The notes below the pieces were generated by a model. The model did not search any database and was not told the origin of the DNA. It worked only from the letters and a program-made list of their open reading frames with translations. From assembly GCA_963921825.1 (NCBI GenBank), contig OY997589.1, positions 47,812,638 through 47,876,637 on the forward strand: a stretch of 64,000 bases of DNA. Reading direction: 5' to 3'. How positions within the stretch are numbered: the stretch's first letter is position 1; every line of letters starts with the position of its first letter. The DNA comes from Erodium maritimum. Lineage: Eukaryota > Streptophyta > Magnoliopsida > Geraniales > Geraniaceae. The position numbers and the translations under genes were made by a program. This document shows, piece by piece, positions 33,211 through 46,100 of the stretch.

Positions 33211-34528
33211 GCGATAGGTCGAACCCTGACCTGATTGAGATTGGTTACTGAGCAGCTGGTGTGCGATCCTTTGTGATCTTGTTTGGTGTTGTGTCGTTTC
33301 GTTCGAGTCCTTGAGGAGGTCGTCGATAGTTGTGTCGGGTCTACACTGTTTTTATCGAGTGTCGAGTCTGTTGAGGAAGGTGACGGGTTGTGGGTCAGTT
33401 GGTTGTATGAGTTGGGGACTGTAGTCCCGGTGTTGGTTTTGGTTTTAGTGTTACTGGCTTTATCTACTAATTATGCCATAGTCAGTCTGTTATCCGTGGA
33501 GGTGAGCGAACGCTCACCCCTAGCTGCTTTTCCTACAGGTACTGATCACCGGATGGACTAGGTTAGCTCTTGAAGTTCATGGAGCTTGGAGCGGAGTCTG
33601 GTCTTTACTTTTTGTTGAGTCTAGTGACGGATGTTGTACCTTGTCCACTTGTTGGGACGTTTTTGTATCGTAAATACTATTATTTTGAGAAGTAAATGGA
33701 AATGTCAAAGCTTTTATTCAAAACAGGTTTTAAGTGTTTCATGTTTTTAAAAAAAAGGTTCGCGTCCCGAGTTCGGTTCGCTGAAATTGGGGCGTGACAA
33801 TAACTAATGGTACAAGACCTTGGGGATGCCCCGCCCAACTAGGACTGATAATCCCGATTGGAAAAACTTGGTAGCGGCTAATCCTCTGGTGGCAAGGAAA
33901 CCAGAGTTTCAGGTTTCATTCTGCTTAGGCACAAAGATGGAGATAGAGCTGATGCTGGAGGAGTGAAGAGGGGGTATGCTAGTGAACCCCGAGATGATCA
34001 GGCGAGGGCTGTAAAGCAGCCTCGCCAAGAGGGATGTTAGGTTCCTCTGGCTTTAGGGACTAGCTTCGGGAGGAGTCCCTGGTCAAATCCACACCTCATA
34101 CAATTGATGCAATTCAAGCTCGGTCGCTTCGCCGCTAGATGCATCGTTTAAGCAAAACCTTGAGCAAGACTTTTAGTTTCGTTTTCCAACCCCCACCTTT
34201 CCTTCATGCTTATATGACGTTTCAATACCGTTTTTGACGGTTATAATGTTAAAAGAATTGCGAACAATTATATTCTATGTCTGTTATTCGTTAGTGGTCA
34301 GAGTGTATGTTCTCTGACACACTCTTTTGTAGTTAAATTCTGAGTTTTAATAAAATTGTACATTCCGTTCAAAAAAACAAGAAAGATGAGAGATTAAAAC
34401 CAATGAATAAAAAAAGAAAGAGAATATGAGATTAAAAAAGAAGGGTTTATTTAAATTCTAGTCAAGGGTATTTTTGTTTTAAAACTTACAAAAGGCATAG
34501 TTTTCTACTTTTGAAGTATACAAAAACA

Positions 34529-35225
34529 ATTTTTTTTTAATAATAGAGGTTTTATTAATAGAGATCAAGAGATACAATTTGTTCTATTACAACATGACCA
34601 AATCCTCTCCATATTTCAGAAGTTCTCTCCTCCACAGAGTATTGTGCAAGCCCATGAGCAACTTTATTAGTTAATCTTGGGACCCAACTCAAATTACAAG
34701 AGTGAAACCAATTCATACCCCATAAAATTTTTTCAACCATATCTCCGTGCAAACCGGAAAGATCGTGATTCCGACAAGCTCGTACCGAGTGTGATGAGTC
34801 CACCTCAATCTCACTAATTTGGAGATTAAGTTGTCGACAAAGGTGAACCCCTCTTTTCAGGGCCAATAATTCAGTTATATCGGGTAGAAATGGACCCTCC
34901 AAAAAATCCATGCAACCGGCCACCACTTCACCACCCCAGTTTCTGATTACCACACCGATACCCATACCATAGGCTCTGACGCTAGCATCCACATTCATCT
35001 TTAGGAGCCCAACTGAAGGAGGATACCACCGGTTTCGAGGAGGATGAGGGTTCAAATTTGTGATCAAGTTTCGAGATAAAGAATTATTGAGTTTATATGA
35101 ATCAATCCATTCCATACTCTGAATGGCTACAGAAGAAGCAGAACGAACTAGCCCTCCATAGATCACCTTATTTCGTTCCCACCATATGTTATAACAAACG
35201 CTCAACCAAGCAACAAAATCCAATT
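34529..35225 (-). mobile_element. 5'-truncated LINE carrying an open RNase H domain
   Basis: Minus-strand frame 35223-34555, 222 residues without a stop. It starts in the zinc-binding to RNase H linker (CYNIWWERNKVIYGG) and contains a plant RNase H domain: MNVDAS, TELLALKRG, IEVDSSHSV, and the closing WVPRLTNKVAHGLAQ. A T run at about 34529-34538 marks the poly-A end. The word AAGTATA lies on both sides, a weak target-duplication candidate. The frame has no in-frame ATG supported by a promoter, so it is read as a LINE tail, not a host gene. Confidence 0.8.
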
Positions 35226-35466
35226 ATGAAAGTATCTCAGCTGCACCTTGAATCATCATCTTGCCATATTTTTAAGTATATTTGTTCATTTTTTTTTATA
35301 AGAATAGATCATAATAAAACGAGACCATAGAGGAAAAATCAAATAGAAACCACTCCTTAACGTAAAAACTGTGTGAACCAATCCAAACCATTCATTTTAA
35401 GAATGGATGGATGAAATGCAATTGATTTGTTGACTGCAAAAAAACAGCACTTTTTAGTAAAACCAT

Positions 35467-36872
35467 CATATTTTTTTTACCAATTCACTAATTTAATTTT
35501 TCCCGCTTCGTTTGAACTCCGATTGGCTTCAAACTTGAGCCATTAGTTTTGTTTTTTCAAGGGCTTTCTATCAAGATCAGTCATGAATATATTTTGAAGC
35601 ACGAAAAAAAATTATTTTCGGGGTTGATTTTTTTAACAAAAGTTAAGTCTGGGTAATTTTTATCAACACTATACACAGGGTTTATCAACACTATACACTG
35701 GATTTATCAACACTATACACTGGATTTATCACCTCATTTTCCAAAATCGAACATGATTTTTATCACATCATCACATGTTTTTTTATGAACACTAAGCACT
35801 ATGTTTATCATTCAATTACATGTGTTTTTATCATCCCATCACATGTTTTTTTTATCAACACTAAACTCTAGGTTATCACCCTTATTTCGGGGCTGATTTA
35901 AAAAAAAGTTAAGTCTGGGTAATTTTTATCAACACTATACACTGAGTTTATCAACACTATACACTTGGTTTATCAACATTGAACACTAGTTTTATCACCT
36001 CATTTTTCAAAATCGAACATGATTTTTATCACATCATCACATGTTTTTTATGAACACTAAGCACTAGTTTTATCAACAATAAACACTATGTTTATCATTA
36101 AATTACATGTGTTTTTATCATCCCATCACATGTTTTTTTATCAACACTAAACTCTAGGTTATTTCGGGCCTGATTTAAAAAAAAAAAATTAAGTCTGGGT
36201 AATTTTTATCAACACTATACACTGAGTTTATCAACACTATACAATGAGTTTATCAACATTGAACACTAGTTTTATCACCTTATTTTCCAAAATCGAACAT
36301 GATTTTTATCACATCATCACATGTTTTTTATGAACACTAAGCACTAGTTTTATCAACACTAAACACTATGTTTATCATTAAATTACATGTGTTTTTATCA
36401 TCCCATCACATGTTTTTTTTATCAACACTAAACTCTAGGTTATCACCCTTATTTCGGGGCTGATTTAAAAAAAAAGTTAAGTCTGGGTAATTTTTATCAA
36501 CACTATACACTGGGTTTATCAACACTGAACACTAGTTTTATCACCTCATTTCCCAAAATCGAACATGATTTTTATCACATCATCACATGTTTTTTATGAA
36601 CACTAAGCACTAGTTTTATCAACACTAAACACTTTTTAGCACTAGTTTGATACCCCGATATAAAAAAATTATTAGTGAAGATTTATCAACACTAAACATT
36701 GTTTTTATCACCCCAATATAAATTTTTATTTTCGTGCTTCAAAATATATTCATGACTGATCTTGATTTAAAGCCCTTGGAAAAAGAAAAATATTGGCGCA
36801 AGTTTGAAGCTAATCGGAGTTGAAACGAAACGGGAATGATTAAATTAATGAATTGTTGAACAAAAAAATGGA
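35467..36872. mobile_element. Inverted-repeat element with internal tandem units, next to SMC4
   Basis: The left arm (CCAATTCACTAATTTAATTT, CGCTTCGTTTGAACTCCGAT, GATCAGTCATGAATATATTT) reappears inverted at the right (36.72-36.87 kb). The arms are about 150-175 bp, with several mismatches. Between them lie four tandem units. There is no protein. No clear target duplication or known terminal motif was found, so the superfamily is open. Confidence 0.65.
35641..36700. repeat. Four tandem units of about 270-290 bp
   Basis: Each unit starts AAGTCTGGGTAATTTTTATC (35645, 35911, 36191, 36479). Each is itself made of short words: ATCAACACTATACACT, ATCACATCATCACATG and ATCATCCCATCACATG. The last unit is truncated. 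Confidence 0.85.
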
Positions 36873-37162
36873 CACTTGTCCACAGGTACCATGCTATTAC
36901 AATTATGCCCTAGCTTGTATGAGAAAGTAAGAAAGTGGCGTGAGTCTTGGTTGAATTGGGGTGATGATGTGACATTATGCTGAATGTTGGATCTAAAGGG
37001 TGTGTGACTAGGATTGGTTCACATAGTTTTTAGGATAAGAGGGGTTTCTATTAGATTTTTCCTTCGAGACCACATTAGTTTTTTTCCTAATTTTAATGGA
37101 CTGTTTATGTGGGTCCCAGTTCCAAGCCATAGAGGCTCCAATTTCAAAACTCAATGTTCTCA

Positions 37163-37172
37163 TATTCCCGCC
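37163..37172 (+). promoter_or_regulatory. Candidate E2F site upstream of SMC4
   Basis: TATTCCCGCC, about 180 bp before the SMC4 start codon, matches the plant E2F/DP core TTCCCGCC. E2F control fits a condensin gene needed in S/G2-M. Inference from one short motif only. Confidence 0.4.
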
Positions 37173-37350
37173 AAGTCCATCTAATTTTCATTAAAAGAGG
37201 AAAAAAATAGAGTAAGAAATAGGACGAGTGAAGAGTAAAGGCGAACTTTGGTGTTGAGCTTCTCTCCCAAAATCAAATCCTGCAAAAAAGAGTCCTCTTC
37301 TGGACGGAGCTCTTCGTTGTTGTTGCAGTTGACTCGCGGTTCGAATCTGG

Positions 37351-38370
37351 ATGGAATCGCCAGATGAGCTCTCGACCCGCAATTCTGACTCAGTTCGCCC
37401 GGGATCCAGAAAAGCTCCGAGGCTCTTCATCAAAGAAATGGTGATGCGCAATTTCAAATCTTATGCCGGCGAACAACGCGTTGGCCCTTTTCACAAGGTT
37501 AGAGCTCTTTTTTTAACTTCCACACTTTTGTGAGAATTTATGGCTAGGGTTCTGTTTGCCTCACCGGAAAATGGTGAAAAATTTGGGGAAAAAAAGGAAC
37601 TCTTGTCAGAAAGTATATGATTCCATGCGAACTTGTTAACAATTGAGTTCAGTTAAGCTATGCTAACTTAACTGCTTCACAATTCATTACTTAGTTTTAA
37701 AATTTTGACTTGATTTTCACTCGGTAGCCAACCGGAGCACTATGGCTTGCTTGAAAAATGCTTCTCTTACTATATAGGTTAGCTGTTGAACTGACTAGAT
37801 TTTCGATTTAGTTACTTATTTCTGTTGATTTTTGTTGGATGATAGAGCTTTTCAGCTGTAGTTGGTCCCAATGGGAGTGGAAAGAGTAATGTGATAGATG
37901 CCATGCTGTTCGTGTTCGGAAAGCGAGCAAAGCAGGTAGAATATGTGGTTTCTGTTCAGCGCCTGAGTTTTAGTTACTATGATTTTATCGATGTGATTAC
38001 ATTGCTTGATCTCCAATAATGACTTGAAATGAGCAGATGAGGCTTAACAAGGTGTCTGAGCTTATCCATAATTCGACAAATCATCAGAACCTGGACAGTG
38101 CAAGCGTTTCTGTTCATTTTCAGGAAATCATTGATCTGGTATGCAAGCTTTATTTATCTTGTAATAATATGCATGTAACCAGTGGTTATGAAACTGATTG
38201 AAGAAGAATAAAAAGTCAAAAATTTGAGGTTCATTCAGTTTCCTGTAGTGAAATACATAAAAAAACATATTCCATTTGTGATATAATATGCCATTAAGTC
38301 ATTAGTTGATGTTTTCTGCTCTCTTTTGCCTTCCCGGGTTCCCAATAATGAAAATTAGATGCTTTAAAAA

Positions 38371-38417
<47 letters not shown>

Positions 38418-41400
38418 TCTCTCTCTGCATATCCTTTGATCCGAATGAAATTAATGTAATTGCTAGTTGCACTTTGTTTAAGCCATTTGCTACCAATTGT
38501 AGGATGATGATGGAGCATACGAAGCTGTTCTGGGGAGTGATTTTGTTATAACCCGGACTGCATTTCGTGATAACTCATCAAAGTATTTCATTAACGATCG
38601 ATCGAGTAATTTCACTGAGGTTACAAAGAAGTTGAAGGGGAAAGGAGTAGACCTTGACAACAATCGTTTTCTAATTCTTCAGGTACTGTCTTTGTTTGAT
38701 AACCACTTCATGTTCATTATGATGCTTATTTATATGTGGTTTATACATACTTGTTGCTTTTTATCAGGGTGAAGTAGAGCAGATTTCGCTAATGAAGCCT
38801 AAGGCTCAAGGACCCCATGATGAAGGTTTTCTTGAATATTTGGAGGACATTATTGGAACAGACAAATATGTTGAAAAGATTGATGAAGCACATAAGCAGT
38901 GAGTACATGGCTCCTTATTAAGCTTAAAAGCACACATATCTCTTTGGTTTCACTTTCACCTCCATGGTTAGCAAATGGCTAGAATTTTCTTCTCAATTGG
39001 TTTTGTTGTCAAAGTGTACTTAGTGATAATGTTGCTGATGTGGAAGTCATCCCACATCAGAAGAATGTGTGTTAAATAATCTCTTGTTATACTAGTTGGT
39101 TCCTCCACCTAAGAGCATAAGCTTTTGGGTTGGACTAAGTCTAACATTGAATAACGTATTCTGTTTGACTGTTGTTGTAGGGTAGAATCCCTCAGCGAGA
39201 AAAGATCTGGGGTGGTGCAACTAGTTAAATTGGCAGAGAAAGAAAGGGATAGTTTGGAGGTACATTTATGTTTTCAAACATTCTGGTTTACAGCTACTTC
39301 AACGGTACTAGTTAGTTGGTATATTCTTATGTAACAGGATGTGAAAAATGAAGCAGAAGCTTACATGCTTAAAGAGTTGTCACTCTTGAAATGGCAAGAG
39401 AAGGCTACAAAATTGGCTTATGAGCACACAACTGAGAAAATGGCTGAACTGCAAGCAAATGTATCGAGCTTAGAAGAAAACCTGAAGACTGAAAGGTTTC
39501 TATTATAAAAACAAAGGTTGAAGTTAAAAAGTATCTTGCTCTTCAGAAGTATATCTGTGAATTTTTTTAATCTTTGGTATAGGCAGAAGATTCAAGAGAA
39601 CAATAAAACATTGAAGGAGCTCGAAATAGTGCATAAGAAGTATATGAAGAAACAAGAGGTTTGAACTATCTTGTTTCAGTCTAGTGTTTTTTATAGAGGA
39701 ATTTATCTGTAACTTGTGATGATATATTAAATCCTTTTTTGGCTAACCAGGAACTTGATAACGATCTCAGAAAATGTAAGGACGACTTCAAAGATTTTGA
39801 AAGGCAAGATGTTAAATATAGGGAAGATTTGAAGCACATGAAGCAAAAAATCAAGAAACTTGAGGATAAACTAAACAAGGTAGGAAAGACTACTGGTTTG
39901 CTGGAGTTTAGCTCGTGCATGTCTTACGCTCTTTTCCATCTCAGGACTCGTTAAAAATTGATGACCTACTGAAAGGGTGTGAAGACTCAACAAAGCTGAT
40001 CCCGAAACTCGAGGAAGACATTCCTAAGCTTCAAAAACTTTTGATGGGCGAGGAAAAAATTCTGGAGGGAATTGAAGAGGATTCTAAAGGTGACCCTTTT
40101 CCTTTATCATGCTTTGAGTAGGTGAACTGGAAAAAGTTGCATGCAATCTGTTTGGATTTGGCATTTTTATTCATATTGATATTATATATATTGCAATTGT
40201 AACCTTTGTTTTTTGCGGCACGGAGATTAATCTTATTTGTTTCAGTTTTCTCAGAAATATGTTTGAGGAACTGATATTACTTATCTTCGGGAAAAATATT
40301 TTTATCTTATGCTTGATTGCAGTAATCTTCTGAACTTTCAGAAGTACTTATGCTCCTTCATAAAAGTTGATACTGTCAGCTTATAATTTTTCCTGAATTT
40401 AATCTCTACTCTTAGGTCTAGAGGTTGGTTGGTGGGGGTTGTTTGCTATTCTGGTCAGAAATTATGCCCAATCACAACCATTATTTCTATTTATCATGCT
40501 CTTATTGTGTTTTCTGTATGCTTAATGAGCAGTTGAGACTGAGAGATACCGCTCTGAGCTTGCCAGGGTACGTACCGAATTAGAACCTTGGGAGAAACAA
40601 TTGATTGAGTGCAAGGGAAAGTATGATGTTGCATGCACTGAAAGCAAGCTTTTGTATGATAAGGTGCTCTTAAATTTCTAACTATTGACGTATTGTTCAA
40701 CTGTATCGTTTTACCAGTTTGTAAACTAATAGTTATAAGGGTTAATTGTCAAAAAATCAAGGTTCTAAAAAACGTCAGGCACTAGTCAGGCGGTTAGGGC
40801 CTTTGAGGATTAATTGGAGACTAGTCAGAGATTAATCGGGGACTAATCGGATTTGTATTTTTCTACTTTTATTTTTTATTTTTTAACAAATATTATAATA
40901 TATGTATGAATAAATCATGAATTTTATTATGAAAAATAGTAAAAAAACATTTAAAAATACAAGAAATTTATATTTGTTACATATTTATCCTTAAATGACA
41001 AAAAAATTCAAATAAACAACATTAATATCCTTATATAAAAAATAAAACTAGTAATAAAAAATGAAAATTAATATGATATTTTCCTAAAAAGATAAAAATC
41101 CGCCTAGGCACCGATCAGTCCCTACCTGGGACCGATTAATCCTCGCCTAGGATTGATTAATGTCCGACTAGGACTGATTAATCCCCGCCTAGGTGGGGAT
41201 TGACCCGATTTTTTCAAATCCGCTTAGAGCCGTCCGACTTGTTAAAATCGGGCCGGCGTTCTAAAAATCCCCGCCCAGACGCCGATTAATCCCCGCCTAG
41301 GCTCGACTTTTAGAACACTGCAAAAACTACAGCAAAGTTTTGTCCACAAATGGTAGTATGCATAACATTTTGTCCACACTTTGTGGGTGCACTGAAGTTT

Positions 41401-43122
41401 TGTCCACGATTTTTTTAGTTTAAAAGTATCAGGGATGTTCAGAATGATGGTCTGGGCAGTGCTTCCCGGATTCAATAGATTTGTGGGCAATACATAATGC
41501 ACCCTCAAAGCCTAGACAAAACTTCAGTACACCTACAAAGCGTGGACAAAACTTCAGTGTCCCCACAGAGCGTGGACAAAAGTTTTTGCATGCTTCCGTT
41601 TGTGGATAAAACTCTACTGTAGTTTTTGACAATTAACCCTAGTTATAACCTAAAGTCACCTCATTTACAAATGGTATTCATTCAATATTGAAATAGTGTG
41701 CATACGTGCAAAAACACTAATTTGATTACCAAGGAATGAGGGACGTTGTTTCCTAATATGATTACCAACATTCCAAGGGTTTTTTTTTTCTCTTGCTTTG
41801 CTGGAACCATAAATAAATCGATACAGACTAGTATATTGCTGGTTGGATGCGTCTGAACTCAAGCAAATTTTGGAAAAGAATTAATAAATTTAACAATATT
41901 TTATACATATGTTACTATTGATTTGCGTCTTAAAGAAAACAATTCTCAAAATTTTCTTGGTCTTGATAAATATAGGTATCTGATTTGAATGTTTTTTGTT
42001 TCAGCATGGAGCTGCCTGTGTAGCTTTTGAAGATGCTCAAAAGCAGATGGATATCATATTGAAAAATGTTGAAACAAAAGCTGCTGGCATTGAAAACATT
42101 CAGAGTGAACTTGAAAAGAACAAAAATGAAGCACTTGAAGCTCATAGAATCGAACAGGTTTGTGGACTTCATATAACCTTGTGGACTTTATTTACTTCAA
42201 AATTTTCCTTCTTGGGTGTTGATATATTGAAAGAATATTAACTTCGGGCAGGAATGTATCAAAGAGCAAGAAGCATTGATTCCTCGTGAACAATCAGCTA
42301 GACAAAAGGTTGCAGAACTCAAGTCTGTAATGGATTCTGAAAGGAGTCAAGGATCTATTTTGAAAGCAATTCTGCAGGCAAAGGAGTCCAAAAGAATAGA
42401 GGGCATATATGGCCGCATGGGTGATCTAGCTGCTATTGATGGTGAGAAATTTCTGTAATGTGATTTCTTAATAAGCTCTTGCCATTTTCACTCAAGTCTT
42501 ATGATGTGAACTGATGAACATGTAAGATGGAAAAGAGCTCCAATTACATGGAGGCCCTGATTCCATTCTTGGGTTCTTGCATGTGTCGGTTTGTCATCAG
42601 TTATTGTTATTCTGAACAAGAAGTGGGATTATGGTGTAAACTTCAAGTTGTATCCAGTACAAATCTGCCACGTTTACCCTCTTCCTTTCACATCCAGTCC
42701 CTCTTTTGATCACATTTGTTAATCTTGTCATATTTCTTGCACCAATGTGCTTATAACTGTTGTTTCTTTTCAATATATATATTGAAGGAAAATTTATAGA
42801 ATGTTCCATCAGTAAATGTTGAGAAATTTACTTCATTATTTGATTTTGACCTTGCAGCAAAATACGATGTTGCCATATCCACTGCATGCTCTGCTCTTGA
42901 TCATATTGTGGTTGAAACAGTTACTGCTGCACAAGCTTGCCTTGAGCTACTTCGCAAAGAGGACCTTGGTGTTACAACTTTCATACCAATGGTATTAAAT
43001 GCAAATTATATGGCTCTCGAAGTTATATATTTTCCTAACAATTCATTCCAAGTGGATGTATTTGTTTATTTTATTTCTTAGTTTGTTCACTTTATATATG
43101 TCTTGCTTTCTCTCTCTCTCTC

Positions 43123-43159
<37 letters not shown>

Positions 43160-46100
43160 CTTCCCTCCCCTCGTGCTTTGAAATGTGAATAAAAAAATTG
43201 TTGTCAATTTTCCTAATCTGCTCTTTTCCCCAGGGCTGTAAAATGTCAAGGTAATGTGTACATACAGAATGACATTAAATTGTTATGTTTTAGGTTCATG
43301 CTGTGGATTTTATTTTGCATTCTGCCTTTATTATTTTAAGGTGTAAAAACTAGAAAGTGCCCATGAATTGGCCAATGGCGAAAAACAGCCTTTTGAGGAA
43401 AAAACGTGTTATGCACTGTATTAGGAATTGGGCACTGTTCTCCACTAGTATAACCTAATGGAAATTCGATTTCCATCAGCCACATTCCCTATAAAGGCCT
43501 TGTGAAGTGTCCACATTCCTGCACATGTCCAATTGATAAGGTCTTTTGAGAAGTTTTTGCTATTCATAAGGCCTTTATCGAATCTCTGTTATTTCTTACT
43601 AATGGAGAACTGTGCCCAATTCATAGTGCACTGCATAACATGTTTGTGTTTTGAAAGGTATCCTGTCTCTAATCAATTCATGAGGGAACTTTTCAACAAC
43701 TCCACTTATTTTAATGTTTATTTCTGTCAATTGCATACCTACTACACAGAATATTGGAGTTCAAACTTTCCCGCTTTATTCATGCAGGAGCTGCAAGTTC
43801 GTCATTTAGATAAACTGAATGAAAAAGTGAGCACTCCTGAAGGAGTTCCTCGCCTTTTTGATTTGATTAAAGTTAAGGATGAAAGAATGAAGCTTGCTTT
43901 CATGCCAACAAATGTGAGACATACTCTTGTTGCCAAGGATATTGATCAGGTACAAACAATTTTCGTTAAATGTCCAATATAATCGTTTATGTAAGTACCA
44001 AATTTCCTAGTTTCCAGAAGTGAAAGTCCTACTCTTTGATGAAGAGGGATCATAATCTCCACATAAATTTTGTGGTTGTGGAATACAACATCATTACAAT
44101 AATTTACTTCATTGTAAACCAGAGCTTAAAGGGGCCGCTACATAAACGGTACCCGGGCCTAGAACCAAACTTGCTCTAATACCATATTAATCTGTACTGT
44201 ACTTGACAACTTAAGTTATTAGGTTGGTGTAAAGTTTAATAGACTGGCTGGAAATTTTCAAGGTCTAGAAGTTGTGGATGATTTGTTACTTGGTCAGTTG
44301 CCATGGCTGCTGTTGTTAAATGTTAAAACTTAAGAGTTAATGTAAGACCGAAGGCTTAAATACTAAGACTTCTTAGTTTAGTGTATAGTCTTCACAATAC
44401 ATTTCCTTAATTTTAATAAATTAATAGATCAGAACGGAAACTTTTAGTTCTTAAAGGTCAAATAGAACATGTTAGTGGGAGCTGGCAGGCATATTTGATT
44501 TTTTTCCCTTTCTGTCTCATTTGTACTGTACTGTACTGTATCTTAATGCTATGGATTTTGTGACTGTTACACAATTTCTGGTTATTCAATCTGTTTGTGG
44601 CGGTTGAGTATTGCTATTTAGACGAGTAAGTGAGTTGTCTTTCACTTTGGCTTTCTCTATTGACAGGTTTCACCAGATCGTAAATTTAAAAGTCTGATAT
44701 ATATATATATATATTTGTTATTACAAATAAAAAAATAAAGCTCATATTTTCAATGTAATTAGCATATCTATTTATTTTTAGGCAACAAGGATTGCGTATG
44801 GTGGAAGTAGGGAGTCTTGGAATGTGGTAACACTTGATGGGGCACTTTTTAGTAATGATGGTACGATGACTGGCGGGGGACCCAAACCACGCGGTGGTAA
44901 AATGGGTACATCTATTCGTCCTGCAAGTGTCTCTGGAGAAGCTATTGCGAAGGCCGAGGAAGACCTCTCAGCAATGGTTGGTTCATTAAATACGATACGA
45001 CAGAGAATTTCTGATGCAGTAAGATGTTATCAGACCTCTGAGAAAGCTGTTGCACGCTTTGAGATGGAGTTAGCTAAAAGTCAGAAAGAGGTAAAATTTA
45101 CTGATTATACATATTTCCACTTTTAATATTCATTTGTTAGAAATATTTTGTTTTCTCTTGGGTGCATCATGATCATTACTATTTTATTTTCTTTTGCTGA
45201 ATAGATTGACAGTTTGAAGTCACAACATGATTATCTTGAAAACCAAATTGACTCCCTAGAGGCTGCATCACACCCAAAAAAGGATGAACTTCACAGGCTG
45301 GAGGAGCTCAAGAAAATAATATGTGCTGAAGAGAGGGAAATCGATAGACTTGTGCAAGGTTCTAAACAGATGAAGGAGAAGGTTTGTGAGGAAGTCATTT
45401 TCTTGTATTTAGGTGCACATGCTTGCATCCTTTTTGCCGCTGATTCATTGTTTGTGTTCATCTGCATCCATTTTTTTGTCAGTAAATATAAAAAGCAGAG
45501 TGTTCATCTGTGTTAATTATATTCTGTCAGTTTCATTTGTGTTTTTTGGGTATATCCTAGGCTAAATTATTTTTATACATACCTGTGGTGTATGCATTAG
45601 GCTCTGCTCTCCCTGCTATAAATCACCTTTAATATTGTTTATTGGTAAAGCTGTCTGGAAATATCAGGAGATGTAAGCCAATTAGTTGTATGTGCTATTA
45701 TATTTATCTAAATTATCTTTGCTTCCAGGCCTCGGAGCTCCAGAAAAAAATAGAAAATGCTGGCGGTGAAAAGTTAAAAATGCAAAAGGCAAAGGTCAAA
45801 AACATCCAGTCAGTAAGTATATGTGGTTCATTAAGAAATTGTGATTTTTACCACAGTGAAGTACATGCTAATAATAACTGCACACTGTTAGGACATTGAC
45901 AAAAATAGCACAGAGATCAACCGGCACAAAGTGCAAATTGAGACAGGTCAGAAAATGATTCAGAAGTTAACAAAGGGAATTGAAGAGTCAAAGAAGGAGA
46001 AAGAACGACTTGTTGCGGAGAAGGAAAAATTTCAGGGTGTTTTCAAAGAGATTGAAATTAAAGCGTTTGCAGTTCAAGAGAACTATAAAAGAACTCAAGA

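Larger units (their letters stand above)
30749..33799 (+). mobile_element. Solo LTR of a Tekay/Del-like Ty3 (Gypsy) element, 3.05 kb
   Basis: Begins TGTAATAACCACTCCCGG and ends AATTGGGGCGTGACA, flanked by the perfect 5-bp duplication ATAAC (30744-30748 and 33800-33804). Length, GC-rich composition, internal tandem arrays and the GGGGCGTGACA end suit plant chromovirus (Tekay) LTRs. No internal region is present, so it probably arose by LTR-LTR recombination. It has no coding content. Confidence 0.8.
29880..34376 (+). mobile_element. LINE with ORF1 (DUF4283 and CCHC-type region), split by a solo LTR
   Basis: From 29.94 kb the plus strand encodes a decayed plant LINE ORF1: a DUF4283-like core (GLGVFGFCFESTEA, WGNEPWCFGG), then VEVPCDKWGLC and a CCHC_4-like knuckle FFFNYGRIDHGIWECE in which the first Cys residues are lost. 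In-frame stops include those after KEEE near 29.99 kb, at 30421 and at 30648. The ORF1 tail resumes after the LTR at 33805 and is followed by a 3' UTR ending TTCCGTTCAAAAAAAC near 34376. ORF2 is missing, so the copy has a large internal deletion. Confidence 0.65.

Noticed and set aside
34555-35223. A 222-codon open frame that could be a host RNase H-like gene
   Set aside because: It starts inside the LINE zinc-binding to RNase H linker, ends beside a T run marking a LINE tail, and has no promoter or introns.
38294-38551. Poly-Gly or poly-Pro open frames
   Set aside because: They only translate the C homopolymer inside SMC4 intron 3.
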